DNA of 64,000 nucleotides, taken from contig CAVZSM010000007.1 of assembly GCA_963777905.1 (NCBI GenBank), forward strand, positions 26,336 to 90,335, in the 5' to 3' direction. The translations under genes were made by a program, and so were the position numbers. Positions 48,082-56,440 of the stretch are shown piece by piece. A model generated the notes under the pieces. That model was not told the DNA's origin and made no database searches. It worked only from the letters and a program-made list of their open reading frames with translations. The first letter of the stretch is position 1. Each line of letters starts with the position of its first letter. Origin of the DNA: Trebonia sp963777905. Lineage in GTDB: Bacteria; Actinomycetota; Actinomycetes; Streptosporangiales; Streptosporangiaceae.

Positions 48082-50153
48082 CGCGCGTATACCGCCGTGA
48101 AGTCCCGGGTGTAGGTCGAGTAGTACGAGTAAGCGCTCTGCTGCTGGTTCGGCAGCAGGTTAACCGGCGTCGGGTCTGACGGGTGGCTGTTTGCGCTGTA
48201 ATACTCGTACTTCATCCAGTACGGGTTGATATCGAGCTGCATGCCCTCGACCGCGCCGGCCCGCTGCAGCAGGTCGGCCAGGTCCTGAACGTTGAGCGCC
48301 GGGCCGTAGACGTAGACGATCCTGCCGTCCTTGGTGATGCCAAGCCCGGAACGCCACACGTAGTAGCCGCCGCCGAGCGTGGCGCCGAAGTTCGTCTCTA
48401 CGTTCTGGTTGAGGTTCGCCTCGATCTTGCCACGGTCGATGAGCAGCTTCAAGTTCTGCCGCACGCCTTCGATCGACGAGTTCATCGTGAAGTCGCGGCC
48501 CCACTCGCCGATCTTGACCGTGCCGTTCTTGTAGTACACGATCGTCGCCTCGCCGGTCACGAGCGAGCCGTGGTACTCGCCGTTGAGGTAGAAGCCGCCC
48601 CCCGCGCTGTCCAGCTTGAAGCCGCCGTTGAACGTGGCGACCAGGCCGGTGCGGCTTCCCGGCGCGATGGACGTCGAGCCCCACTTCCCCCAGTTACCCG
48701 GGCCGGGATCCTCCGAGCCGGGGTGCAGCTGGAACGAGACCAGCCGCTGGTCCATCGACGCGATCCCGTTGACGTACGACGTGTACGTGGCGTCCCGCAG
48801 GAACGTGGTGAAGATCGCGGGCTCACCCTTTACCTTCTCCACCACCCGCCACTGCCCCTCCCCTGGCAGCGGCGTGCCGGCCAGCGACTTCAGCGTGGCC
48901 GGGACGTCGGGCGTGAAGCCCTTCGCCTTCGCCTTTGCCGGGGTGACCTGCTGCCCCTTGGGGATGGCGAGCGAGAAGGACGGCTTGCCGCCGGCCTTGG
49001 GCGGGTTGTAGCTGAGCCACTCGCCGAACGTGACGACCGGGCCGAGGTAGTGGTCGCGGGCCCATTCGGCGAGGTTGGACGACAGGCTCTGGCCGTTGTT
49101 GGACGTGATCGCCTGGCCGATCGAGAACGTCACCCAGATCAGGAACACGCCGAACAGCGCGGCGACGATGCGGACGGACCGCAGCCGCGCGATCTTGCGC
49201 GTCCTGCGGAACGGGACCTTCCGCCTGGGCTCCCCGACGCTACCGCCGCCCGGCCGGGATCGCCCGGGGCCGGGCCCGCCTGGGCCGCCAGGGCCGCCGG
49301 GACCACCGGGACCACCTGGGCCGCCGAGGGTGCCGCGGCCACCGCGATCCGGGTAACCGCGGGGGCCGGCGTCCGCCTGGTATCCGTACGGCTGCTGGAC
49401 GGTCGTCTGGTCGGGGTACCCCTGGTACGCCTGCGTCGGCTGCCCGGCGTAGCCCTGCGCCGGGAACGCCTGGTCCGCGCGCCCCTGGCCGCCGTACCCC
49501 TGGCCGTCGTACCGCTGGTCGCCGTACTGCTGGTCGCCGTAGCCAGGGCCTGGGCCAGGCGCGCCGCCGTAGCCCGGGCCGCCATAGCCACGGCCGTTGG
49601 GCTGCTGGCCGCCGCTCCTCTGCGGCGGATAGCCGGGGCGGTCGAAACCGCCCTGCTCGGGGTAGGCCGCGCCGCCGCGCGGCCGGGCGTTATAGCCCTG
49701 GGGGCCCTGGGGGCCCTGGGGGCCCTGGGCGCCTGGAGCGCCCTGGGGGCCGTAGCCCTGGCCGGGGTAGCCCTGGCCGCGCTGAGGATCCTGGCCTCGC
49801 TGCGGGGCACCCGGGGCCCCGCCTGGCCGCTGGCCCTGGTACCCCTGGTTGCCGTATCCGGCGGGGTTGTAGCCCTGCGGGGCCTGCCTGCCCTGAGCGC
49901 CTTGCGGGCCCTGCGGCTCCTGCGGCTCCTGCGGGCCTTGCGGCCCCCGCGGGCCCTGCGGCCCCTGGAAGTTCTGCGGAGCCGCGCCATCCTGATCATC
50001 GCGGCCGGCAGGCCCGTAGGACTGGCCGCTATGGTCACCGCGCCTGTCGTCCCGCCCGGTTCCTGGCACGTTCCGCTCCCCGTCCCGCCCTTGGCCACGT
50101 TCCGGCTCGTAGGGCCACTCGGAACGGGCGCCGGTGGGCACCGCTCGGGACAT
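48078..50153 (-). CDS. Membrane-anchored phosphodiester glycosidase (DUF2233) with collagen-like N-terminus
   Basis: 691 residues. Residues 1-~310 are a low-complexity cytoplasmic tail rich in Gly, Gln, Pro and Tyr, including runs of GPQ and GGP triplets like collagen. A basic stretch (RRKVPFRRTRKIARLRSVR) precedes one membrane helix (IVAALFGVFLIWVTFSIGQA, ~330). The outside domain has GLVATFNGGFKLDSAGGGFY, VETNFGATLGGGYYVW and GMQLDINPYWMKYEYY, which match the phosphodiester glycosidase (NAGPA/DUF2233) fold. It may cleave glycosyl phosphodiesters on wall polymers. Coupling to the phosphoribosyltransferase points to cell-wall work. Confidence 0.87.
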   Translation of the reverse strand: MSRAVPTGARSEWPYEPERGQGRDGERNVPGTGRDDRRGDHSGQSYGPAGRDDQDGAAPQNFQGPQGPRGPQGPQEPQEPQGPQGAQGRQAPQGYNPAGYGNQGYQGQRPGGAPGAPQRGQDPQRGQGYPGQGYGPQGAPGAQGPQGPQGPQGYNARPRGGAAYPEQGGFDRPGYPPQRSGGQQPNGRGYGGPGYGGAPGPGPGYGDQQYGDQRYDGQGYGGQGRADQAFPAQGYAGQPTQAYQGYPDQTTVQQPYGYQADAGPRGYPDRGGRGTLGGPGGPGGPGGPGGPGGPGPGRSRPGGGSVGEPRRKVPFRRTRKIARLRSVRIVAALFGVFLIWVTFSIGQAITSNNGQSLSSNLAEWARDHYLGPVVTFGEWLSYNPPKAGGKPSFSLAIPKGQQVTPAKAKAKGFTPDVPATLKSLAGTPLPGEGQWRVVEKVKGEPAIFTTFLRDATYTSYVNGIASMDQRLVSFQLHPGSEDPGPGNWGKWGSTSIAPGSRTGLVATFNGGFKLDSAGGGFYLNGEYHGSLVTGEATIVYYKNGTVKIGEWGRDFTMNSSIEGVRQNLKLLIDRGKIEANLNQNVETNFGATLGGGYYVWRSGLGITKDGRIVYVYGPALNVQDLADLLQRAGAVEGMQLDINPYWMKYEYYSANSHPSDPTPVNLLPNQQQSAYSYYSTYTRDFTAVYAR
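49690..49770 (-). repeat. Collagen-like GPQ-coding repeat
   Basis: Tandem CCCTGGGGG-type 9-base units on the plus strand encode GPQ triplets on the minus strand; similar blocks encode GPQ/EPQ around 49890-49975 and GGP around 49265-49330. Tandem units of this kind can change length by slippage. Confidence 0.75.
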
Positions 50154-50297
50154 GTCGGTGTACCTCCCGCGTAGTGCTTCCCGCAGGGGAAGCTACCCGT
50201 CCCACATGAAGAAATCGTTACATCCCCGATGTCCTATGAGGCTAAGCTACAGGTGCTTCCGGTGCTCTATGCGGGAGCGCGATGTACGCGCCAGTTG

Positions 50298-50834
50298 TCA
50301 GAATATGCGGTCGGACATCCGATGCGGGCTCAACTTCACGGCGCCGTCCCAATTTGCTTCCCGTATCGCCTTCATGGCTTGTTTCCGGGTTGCCAGGTCC
50401 ATCCGGTCGATAAACAGCACGCCGTCGAGGTGGTCGGTCTCGTGCTGGACGCAGCGGGCCAGCACGTCGGTCCCGACTAGCTGCACCGGGTCGCCGCGAT
50501 CGGTAAAGCCGCGGGCCACCGTGTTGAGCCGCCGCTTGACGTCGTAGTAGATGCCGGGGAACGACAAGCAGCCCTCCTCGCCGTCCTGCTCCTCGTCGTC
50601 GGGGAAGCTGAGCTCCGGGTTGACCAGGTAGCCACGCTCGCTGCCCACGACGTAGGCGAACACTCGCAGCCCCACCCCGATCTGCGGCGCCGCCAGGCCG
50701 GCGCCCTGGGCGTCGTCCAGCGTCTGGGTCAGGTCCTTCACCAGGTTCCGCAGCTGCTTGTCGAAGTCGGTGACGGGGTCGGCGACGGTGCGCAGGATCG
50801 GGTCGCCAAAGAGCCGGACTGGTCGGATTGCCAT
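50298..50834 (-). CDS. def: Peptide deformylase
   Basis: 178 residues from ATG at 50834 (MAIRPVRLFGDPILRT), the usual start; ATG at 50870 would add 12 residues. The three conserved motifs are present: GAGLAAPQIGV, EEGCLSFPGI (metal Cys) and CVQHETDHLDGVLFIDR (HExxH). It removes the formyl group from nascent proteins, using Fe2+. It is divergent from hsp20 and is followed after 144 bases by the start of the glycosidase gene. Confidence 0.95.
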   Translation of the reverse strand: MAIRPVRLFGDPILRTVADPVTDFDKQLRNLVKDLTQTLDDAQGAGLAAPQIGVGLRVFAYVVGSERGYLVNPELSFPDDEEQDGEEGCLSFPGIYYDVKRRLNTVARGFTDRGDPVQLVGTDVLARCVQHETDHLDGVLFIDRMDLATRKQAMKAIREANWDGAVKLSPHRMSDRIF

Positions 50835-50885
50835 GCCCTTGAGGTTAGCCGCTGACACCGGCTCAGTCATGGCCAGGCAACTAAG

Positions 50886-50915
50886 TTGACAAGCCTGATT
50901 CACGAAAGATATAAA
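50886..50915 (+). promoter_or_regulatory. Strong vegetative promoter of hsp20
   Basis: TTGACA at 50886-50891 and TATAAA at 50910-50915 with an 18-base spacer, in an AT-rich patch unusual for this genome, 66 bases before the hsp20 start. A repressed strong promoter is typical of HspR- or RheA-controlled heat-shock genes. Confidence 0.65.
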
Positions 50916-50922
50916 TTGAATT

Positions 50923-50935
50923 GTAAGTTTCTTAC
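50923..50935. promoter_or_regulatory. Candidate operator in the hsp20 promoter
   Basis: GTAAG-TTT-CTTAC, a perfect 5-bp dyad just downstream of the -10 and so close to the transcription start. It is a good place for repressor binding, possibly by the HspR-like regulator encoded after hsp20; it does not match the classical HAIR box CTTGAGT-N7-ACTCAAG. Confidence 0.45.
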
Positions 50936-50981
50936 TGACAGAGGGTGAAGCCAGGGTGGCAGGCCCTCCTAGGAGGCAGCG

Positions 50982-51410
50982 ATGTACCTGACTACTCGTG
51001 ACCCGTTCACCCGGGACTTCGACCGGATCGTCCGGCGCGCGTTCGGCACCGGCTTCGGCCCGGCCAGCACCACCGCCCTGCCGATGGACACTGTCCGTCG
51101 CGACGGCGAGCTCGTGCTGCGCTTCGACGTCCCCGGCGTCGACCCGGAGAAGATCGACGTCACCGTCGACCGCGGCGTGCTCACCGTGAGCGCCACCCGC
51201 GAGGAGACCCGCACCGAGGGTGAGTCCCCGGTCGTCCGCGAGCGGCTGTTCGGCAGCTTCCGCCGCAGCGTCCGGCTGGCGGAGAACCTGGACGCCGACG
51301 CCATCGAGGCGAGCAACAACGAGGGTGTTCTCGAGATCCGCATCCCGGTCCGCGAGGAGGCCAAGCCCCGCAAGATCGAGGTCGGCACGAGCAAGGAGCT
51401 GGCCAGCTAA
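50982..51410 (+). CDS. Hsp20 small heat-shock protein
   Basis: 142 residues with a full alpha-crystallin domain: LVLRFDVPGVDPEKIDVTVD, GVLTVSATREETR, and the closing ASNNEGVLEIRIPV. It forms oligomers that hold unfolding proteins. The ATG is preceded by AGGAGG at ideal distance; this ribosome site is half of the perfect palindrome CCTCCTAGGAGG at 50967-50978. An HspR-like MerR gene follows after 80 bases, presumably its regulator. Confidence 0.95.
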   Translation: MYLTTRDPFTRDFDRIVRRAFGTGFGPASTTALPMDTVRRDGELVLRFDVPGVDPEKIDVTVDRGVLTVSATREETRTEGESPVVRERLFGSFRRSVRLAENLDADAIEASNNEGVLEIRIPVREEAKPRKIEVGTSKELAS

Positions 51411-51490
51411 TCAGCTGACGAGCGACATCAGCGGCCGGCGGGGCGATGCGCACCGCCGGCCGTTTAGCATTCCCTCCAGGGAGGTGAGCC

Positions 51491-51874
51491 ATGGAGCCCT
51501 TCGAGGACGAGAACATCCCGCTGTTTACTGTTGGGCAGGTCGCGGAGATGCTCGCCGTCAAGCAAGCCTTCCTGCGCCGCATCGACGAGCTCCAGGTCGT
51601 CACCCCGCAGCGTTCAGCCGGCCGCCAGCGCCGCTACACCCGGGTGGAGATCCGCGTCATCCAGCAGGTCGCGTCGATGGCCGGCGAGGGCATGACGCTG
51701 CCCGCGATCCGGCGGATCATCGAGCTGGAAACAAGGCTGGCTGAGGTCGCCGCCCAGCGCGACGAGCTCGCGGCGCGGCTGCATGAAGTTTCCTCAGAAC
51801 GTGCGCGGCTTACTCACCGGCTCAACGCTTTGCTCCGCGGAGTCAGCCGGGATCGTTCCGACGAAGAAGAATAG
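51491..51874 (+). CDS. MerR-family regulator resembling HspR
   Basis: 127 residues. MerR helix-turn-helix and wing: LFTVGQVAEMLAVKQAFLRR, then ELQVVTPQRSAGRQRRYTRV, followed by GMTLPAIRRIIELETRLAEV and a coiled-coil dimer helix. HspR proteins have the same RYTR/RIIELE features and regulate chaperone genes. It has GGGAGGTGAGCC as ribosome site and follows hsp20 directly, so it probably controls that gene. The 3' end overlaps the convergent CoA-synthetase gene by 32 bases. Confidence 0.88.
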   Translation: MEPFEDENIPLFTVGQVAEMLAVKQAFLRRIDELQVVTPQRSAGRQRRYTRVEIRVIQQVASMAGEGMTLPAIRRIIELETRLAEVAAQRDELAARLHEVSSERARLTHRLNALLRGVSRDRSDEEE

Positions 51875-53735
51875 GACGAAGCCCCGCTAGCACAGCCGGG
51901 TCGTCAATGGTCGAAGGAACCGGCTCGTCCTTGCCGTTGGCGATGCCCCGCATGGTCTTGCGCAGGATCTTCCCGGACCGCGTCTTCGGCAGACCGGGCA
52001 CCACGTCGATCGTGCGCAGCGCCGCGATCGGGCCGATCCGCCCGCGGATCATCGCGGCGAGCTCCGCGGCCAGCGCCTCCGGGTCGGCGGTGACGCCCGC
52101 CTTGAGCACCACGAGGCCGCGCGGCACCTCGCCCTTGAGCTCGTCGGCCACCCCGAAGACCGCGCATTCGGCGACCGCGGGATGGCTGGCGAGCACCTCT
52201 TCCATCTCCCCGGTGGACAGCCGGTGCCCGGCCACGTTGATCACGTCGTCGGTGCGGCCCATGACGTACAGGTAGCCGTCCGCGTCGCGGTAACCGCCAT
52301 CGCCTGTGAGGTAGTAGCCGGGGTACCTGGCCAGGTACGAGCGAATGAAGCCCTCGTCGTCGTGCCATAGCGTCGGCAGGCAGCTCGGCGGCAGCGGCAG
52401 CCTTATCGCGATGTTCCCGGTATCGCCTGGCTTTGCCTCGTTGCCGTCCTCGTCGAGGATGCGCAGGTCATATCCCGGCATCGGGAAGGTGGGCGATCCC
52501 GGCTTGGTCGGCTTGGGGTCAAGGCCCATCGGGTCGGCAGCGATCGCCCAGCCGGTCTCGGTCTGCCACCAGTGGTCGATGACCGGGACCTTCAGCAGGT
52601 CGGCCGCCCAGCGATAGGTGTCAGGGTCGAGCCGCTCCCCGGCCAGGAACAGGTACCTGAAGCGGCTGAGGTCGTAGCCGGCGGTGAGCGTGCCCTGCGG
52701 GTCTTCCTTGCGGATCGCGCGGAACCCGGTCGGCGCGGTGAACAGGCTCTTGACGTTGTGCTCGCTGATCACGCGCCAGAACGCGCCGGCGTCGGGGGTG
52801 CCCACCGGCTTGCCCTCGTACAGGATCGTGGTGCAGCCGGCCAGCAGCGGCGCGTACACGATGTAGGAGTGCCCGACGACCCAGCCGATGTCGGACGCGG
52901 CCCAGAACACCTCGCCCGCGCCGGTGTCGTAGACGTTCCGCATCGACCAGGTCAGCGCGACCGCGTGGCCGCCGTTGTCGCGGACCACGCCCTTCGGCTT
53001 CCCGGTGGTGCCCGAGGTGTACAGGATGTAGAGCGGGTCGGTCGCGTCGACGGCGACGCAGGGCGCCTGGCCGGTGGCGGCCGCCATGAGCTCGTGCCAG
53101 TCCAGGTCGCGCGCCGTCATCGCGGCGGTCGCCTGCGGGCGCTGCACGATGACCGTGCCCGCCGGCTTGTGCGCGGCCTCGTCGATGGCCTTGTCAAGGA
53201 TCGGCTTGTACTCGATGACCCGCTTGCCCTCGATGCCGCAGGAAGCGGAGACGATCAGCTTCGGCGTGGCGTCGTCGATCCGCACCGCGAGCTCGTGCGC
53301 CGCGAACCCGCCGAACACCACCGAGTGGATAGCGCCGAGGCGGGCGCAGGCCAGCATGGCGACCACGGCCTCGGGGATCATCGGCATGTAGATGACGACG
53401 CGGTCGCCCTTCTGGATGTCCAGGCCCTTGAGGACGGCGGCGAACCTGGCCGTCTCGTCGCGTAGCTGCCGGTAGGTGAACGTCTTCGCGGTGCCGGTGA
53501 CCGGGGAGTCGTAGATCAGCGCGTGCTGCTCTCCGCGGCCGCCGTCGACGTGGCGGTCGAGGGCGTTGTAGCAGGTGTTCAGCGTGCCGCCGGCGAACCA
53601 TTTGTAGAACGGCGGGTTGCTGTCGTCGAGGATGACCTGCGGGTCCTGGTACCAGTCGACGGCGGCCGCGGCCTCGGCCCAGAAGCCGGCCGGGTCGGCG
53701 AGGCTACGGCGGAAGGCGTCCTCGTATCTGCCCAT
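51843..53735 (-). CDS. prpE: Acyl-CoA synthetase of the PrpE/acetyl-CoA synthetase type
   Basis: 630 residues. Acetyl/propionyl-CoA synthetases activate short carboxylates through an acyl-adenylate. Seen: LYILYTSGTTGKPKGVVRDN (P-loop), DHWWQTETGWAI, YYLTGDGGYRDADGYLYVMG, and the acetylatable lysine motif TRSGKILRKTMRGIANG. The DNGGHAVAL segment and WWQTETGW support the propionyl-CoA (PrpE/ACSS3-like) group over classical Acs. With the MctP transporter elsewhere in the window it fits use of external short acids. Confidence 0.92.
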   Translation of the reverse strand: MGRYEDAFRRSLADPAGFWAEAAAAVDWYQDPQVILDDSNPPFYKWFAGGTLNTCYNALDRHVDGGRGEQHALIYDSPVTGTAKTFTYRQLRDETARFAAVLKGLDIQKGDRVVIYMPMIPEAVVAMLACARLGAIHSVVFGGFAAHELAVRIDDATPKLIVSASCGIEGKRVIEYKPILDKAIDEAAHKPAGTVIVQRPQATAAMTARDLDWHELMAAATGQAPCVAVDATDPLYILYTSGTTGKPKGVVRDNGGHAVALTWSMRNVYDTGAGEVFWAASDIGWVVGHSYIVYAPLLAGCTTILYEGKPVGTPDAGAFWRVISEHNVKSLFTAPTGFRAIRKEDPQGTLTAGYDLSRFRYLFLAGERLDPDTYRWAADLLKVPVIDHWWQTETGWAIAADPMGLDPKPTKPGSPTFPMPGYDLRILDEDGNEAKPGDTGNIAIRLPLPPSCLPTLWHDDEGFIRSYLARYPGYYLTGDGGYRDADGYLYVMGRTDDVINVAGHRLSTGEMEEVLASHPAVAECAVFGVADELKGEVPRGLVVLKAGVTADPEALAAELAAMIRGRIGPIAALRTIDVVPGLPKTRSGKILRKTMRGIANGKDEPVPSTIDDPAVLAGLRPILLRRNDPG

Positions 53736-53771
53736 GACCGCAGGGTAGGCCTGGCCGACGGGGGTTGCCTA

Positions 53772-53797
53772 GGACGGCGCGGGCCAACGCGCCGTCC
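53772..53797 (-). terminator. Hairpin between methyltransferase and prpE
   Basis: GGACGGCGCG (53772-53781) and CGCGCCGTCC (53788-53797) form a perfect 10-bp stem with a 6-base loop, downstream of the methyltransferase stop at 53990 on the minus strand and 37 bases upstream of the prpE start. No T-tract. Confidence 0.5.
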
Positions 53798-53989
53798 GCG
53801 GGTTTGTGCCGCCGACCCGCTCTTCCGTCCGCCCAGGGCAGCTTTCCCCTCATGCCCGCGTGACCGGGCCATCTTTCTATCAGTTCCGCGGGGATATACC
53901 GGCGAATCGGGCGCGAAAGTGGTCATAACCGATAGGAAGTCGCCGAACTGATAAGGAGTTGGCAGGGTGGCGAGGCCAGCTGACCGCGA

Positions 53990-54784
53990 TTATGCCCGGC
54001 AGAGGATCTCGCCGTGGATGACGGCGAACCAGCCGTCGGGGTCGGCGGCCCAGGCGCGCCAGCCGTCGGCGATCCTGTCCAGGTCCGCGGTGGTCGCATG
54101 GCCGCCGCCGGTGGCGTTCGCGGCGTAGGCGGACTTGACCGTGCGGTCGGCCCACAGGCCGCCCCACCAGTCGCGGTCCTCTGGGGTGGCGTACGTCCAG
54201 GTCGACGTCGAGACCATGAGGTCGGCCAGGCCCGCTGCCCTGGCCCAGGCGTGCATCCGGCGGCCGGCGTCGGGCTCCCCGCCGTTGCCGCGGGCCACCT
54301 TCTCGTACAGCGCCAGCCAGTCGTCGAGGACCGGGAGGGACGGGTACCAGACCATGGCGCCGTAGTCCGCGTCGCGGGCGGCGACCAGGCCGCCGGGCTT
54401 GGTGACCCGGTGCATCTCGCGCAGCGCCAGGACCGGATCGCTGAGGTGCTGGAGCACCTGGTGGGCGTGCACCACGCAGAATGTGTCATCCGGGTAGTCG
54501 AGCGCGTAGACATCGCCGGTCGTGAAGTCGAGGTTCTCGCGGCCGGCCGTCAGCTCCCTGGCCTGCTCAACGATGTCCGGCGCGGCGTCGATGCCGGTCA
54601 CGTGCCCTTGCGGCACGTAGCCGGCCAGGCCCGCGGTGATCGTGCCGGGACCGCAGCCGACGTCGAGGATCCGCATGTGCGGTTTGAGGTGCGGCAGCAG
54701 GTAGGCGGCGGAGTTCTCGGCGGTGCGCCACCGGTGCGAGCGCAGCACCGACTCATGATGACCGTGTGTGTAGACCTCTGGCAT
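53990..54784 (-). CDS. Class I SAM-dependent methyltransferase
   Basis: 264 residues from ATG at 54784. Motif I ILDVGCGPGTITAGLAGYVP, then GIDAAPDIVEQA (motif II), VVHAHQVLQHLSDPVLALRE and VTKPGGLVAARDADYG, typical of UbiE/COQ5-like small-molecule methyltransferases. The C-terminal ~90 residues add a helical cap often seen in members acting on bulky substrates. The substrate is unknown. No close operon partner; the next gene upstream begins 58 bases away. Confidence 0.92.
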   Translation of the reverse strand: MPEVYTHGHHESVLRSHRWRTAENSAAYLLPHLKPHMRILDVGCGPGTITAGLAGYVPQGHVTGIDAAPDIVEQARELTAGRENLDFTTGDVYALDYPDDTFCVVHAHQVLQHLSDPVLALREMHRVTKPGGLVAARDADYGAMVWYPSLPVLDDWLALYEKVARGNGGEPDAGRRMHAWARAAGLADLMVSTSTWTYATPEDRDWWGGLWADRTVKSAYAANATGGGHATTADLDRIADGWRAWAADPDGWFAVIHGEILCRA

Positions 54785-54842
54785 GCCGTCCAGCGTAGCT
54801 CGCGTCTTAATAGCTGAGCTAATCCGTCTCAAAATATGGACG

Positions 54843-55244
54843 TTAGCTCTCGCCGGCGGCGAACCGGTCGGCGAGGTCGCGCGGGGCGCACGCCAGCCAG
54901 CCGTCGGTGAGGGCCTCGCTGAGTACGTTCGGCGTCACCTTGTCCAGCTGGACGAGGTAGGCGCTGAACCCGTTGAAGTGCGGGATCGTGAAGAAGGCGT
55001 CCAGGTGCGCCGCGAGAATGGCCTCCTTCTCGGCCAGGTCGGCGGTGCGGATCGCGAGAATCGGGCCGTCCGGCGGCTGCACGTCGCCGAACCGCTTGAT
55101 GTCCGCCTTGCTGAACGGGCGCTCCCAGGCGAACGCCTTGCCGCCGACTTCCCAGGTCCTGTTGGTCTTCCTGTATTTGTCGACGCCTTCAGTGACCTGG
55201 GGCAGTCCGGCGGCCAGGCGTGCCACGTCGTCGAAGGTCTGCAC
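54843..55244 (-). CDS. MmcQ/YjbR-family protein
   Basis: 133 residues from GTG at 55244. It has the YjbR pattern: TFDDVARLAAGLPQVTEGVD, then TWEVGGKAFAWERPFSKADI and FFTIPHFNGFSAYLVQLDKV ending with a helix WLACAPRDLADRF. The fold is described as CyaY-like and the family is called DNA-binding on weak grounds; its role is not established. Divergent from the DUF5995 gene with a 90-base gap. Confidence 0.87.
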   Translation of the reverse strand: MQTFDDVARLAAGLPQVTEGVDKYRKTNRTWEVGGKAFAWERPFSKADIKRFGDVQPPDGPILAIRTADLAEKEAILAAHLDAFFTIPHFNGFSAYLVQLDKVTPNVLSEALTDGWLACAPRDLADRFAAGES

Positions 55245-55334
55245 CCCTAAGACGGTACGCCCTCGGCTTCGCGACGTCCGCTTCCATCGGCAGCAACACC
55301 ACCACCAGGGCACCGGCCGGATCACAATGGCGGT

Positions 55335-56063
55335 GTGATCGAGGAGCTGATCGACCAGATGGCCGCCCTGCTCGAGTCGCTGCGCGCCGCCGGCGACCGG
55401 CGGCAGTACTTCCACGCGACGTACCAGCGAACGACGATCGCGGTGGCCGCGGAACTCCGGCGTGGCGGCTTCACCGACGCCGAATGGGTCGAGCGGTGGG
55501 ACGTCGCGTTCGCCGGCCTGTACCTGGACGCGCTCCGGGCCGCGCTGGCGGGCAGCCGCCCGACGCGGCCCTGGGACGTCGCGTTCGGCGCGCCCGCCGG
55601 GCTGCCGCCGCTCCGCCACGTCCTGCTCGGCATGAACGCCCATATCAACTACGACCTGCCGCAGGCGCTGCTGGCGGTGATCACCGACGAAGAGTTCGAC
55701 GATCCGGCGCTGCTGACCAGGCGGCGGTCCGACCATCAGGCGATCGACCGCGTGCTCGCCTCCCGCGTCGCGGCCGAAGACGACGAGCTGGCCACGGTTT
55801 CCGGTCCCGGCACCCTCCTGGACCGGCTGCTCCAGCCACTCAACCGGCTAGCCACCCAGCGCTTCCTGCGGGAGGCGCGGGAAAAGGTGTGGGCCAACGC
55901 GGTCGTCTTGAGCCAGGCGCGCAGGCAGGGCGATGGTGCTTACGCGACCGCCCTGAGACAGCTCGAGGACCTGAGCGCGGCGAAGGTCGCCGCGTTGCAA
56001 GCGCCCGGCCAGGTCCTGCTGAAGCTCGCCAGCACCGGCTTCGGCGTCCGACTGCCCGGCTAA
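55335..56063 (+). CDS. DUF5995 family protein
   Basis: 242 residues from GTG at 55335, mostly helical. The segment PLRHVLLGMNAHINYDLPQAL is the family hallmark, together with the early RRQYFHATYQRTTIAVAAEL and the HQAIDRVLASRV stretch. DUF5995 proteins are common in actinobacteria and uncharacterised; the buried NAHINYDL motif might hold a metal or an active site. No partner is evident. Confidence 0.85.
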   Translation: MIEELIDQMAALLESLRAAGDRRQYFHATYQRTTIAVAAELRRGGFTDAEWVERWDVAFAGLYLDALRAALAGSRPTRPWDVAFGAPAGLPPLRHVLLGMNAHINYDLPQALLAVITDEEFDDPALLTRRRSDHQAIDRVLASRVAAEDDELATVSGPGTLLDRLLQPLNRLATQRFLREAREKVWANAVVLSQARRQGDGAYATALRQLEDLSAAKVAALQAPGQVLLKLASTGFGVRLPG

Positions 56064-56151
56064 GCCGACGGTGACGCCGTGGCTAACAATAAGCGCGACG
56101 CTTTTCTTCGGTGCACGCTACCCGGCCGTCGTCATAGCCCACACAGAGAGA

Positions 56152-56337
56152 CTAACGCTGGCTCGCGTTTGCGTCTCGGCGCTGCAACCGCGACTTTCGC
56201 CGTGCGCGCAGGTAATAGCGGCTGTCAGAGACGTCGTGATGCTCGCGCATGCGCCTGTGTGTCATGAAATACGGGATGCCCACGGCCAAAGCCACGATAA
56301 CTACGCCGATAAGGACGCCGCCCCACGCCCAGCCCAT
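56152..56337 (-). CDS. Small single-span membrane protein
   Basis: 61 residues from ATG at 56337, with a strong GGGAGG ribosome site 5 bases upstream. One membrane helix (WAWGGVLIGVVIVALAVGIP) is followed by a short basic tail (RRMREHH, RRKSRLQRR). No family recognised. The good start signal and the typical one-helix plus basic tail design argue that it is real. Confidence 0.6.
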   Translation of the reverse strand: MGWAWGGVLIGVVIVALAVGIPYFMTHRRMREHHDVSDSRYYLRARRKSRLQRRDANASQR

Positions 56338-56440
56338 AGTCGCCTCCCGGCAACGTCGGTTTCAGATGGGAGACGCACTTCCCGGCTAAGGATGGACTTA
56401 ACATTCCGGACCGCGAATTTTCCGGCTCACGAACCTGGCG

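Noticed and set aside
48183..50174. 663-residue open frame antisense to the collagen-like glycosidase gene
   Set aside because: It lies opposite a protein with clear domains; the open frame results from GC-rich repeat coding. Its residues are a low-complexity mix of Arg, Ala, Leu and Val without motifs.
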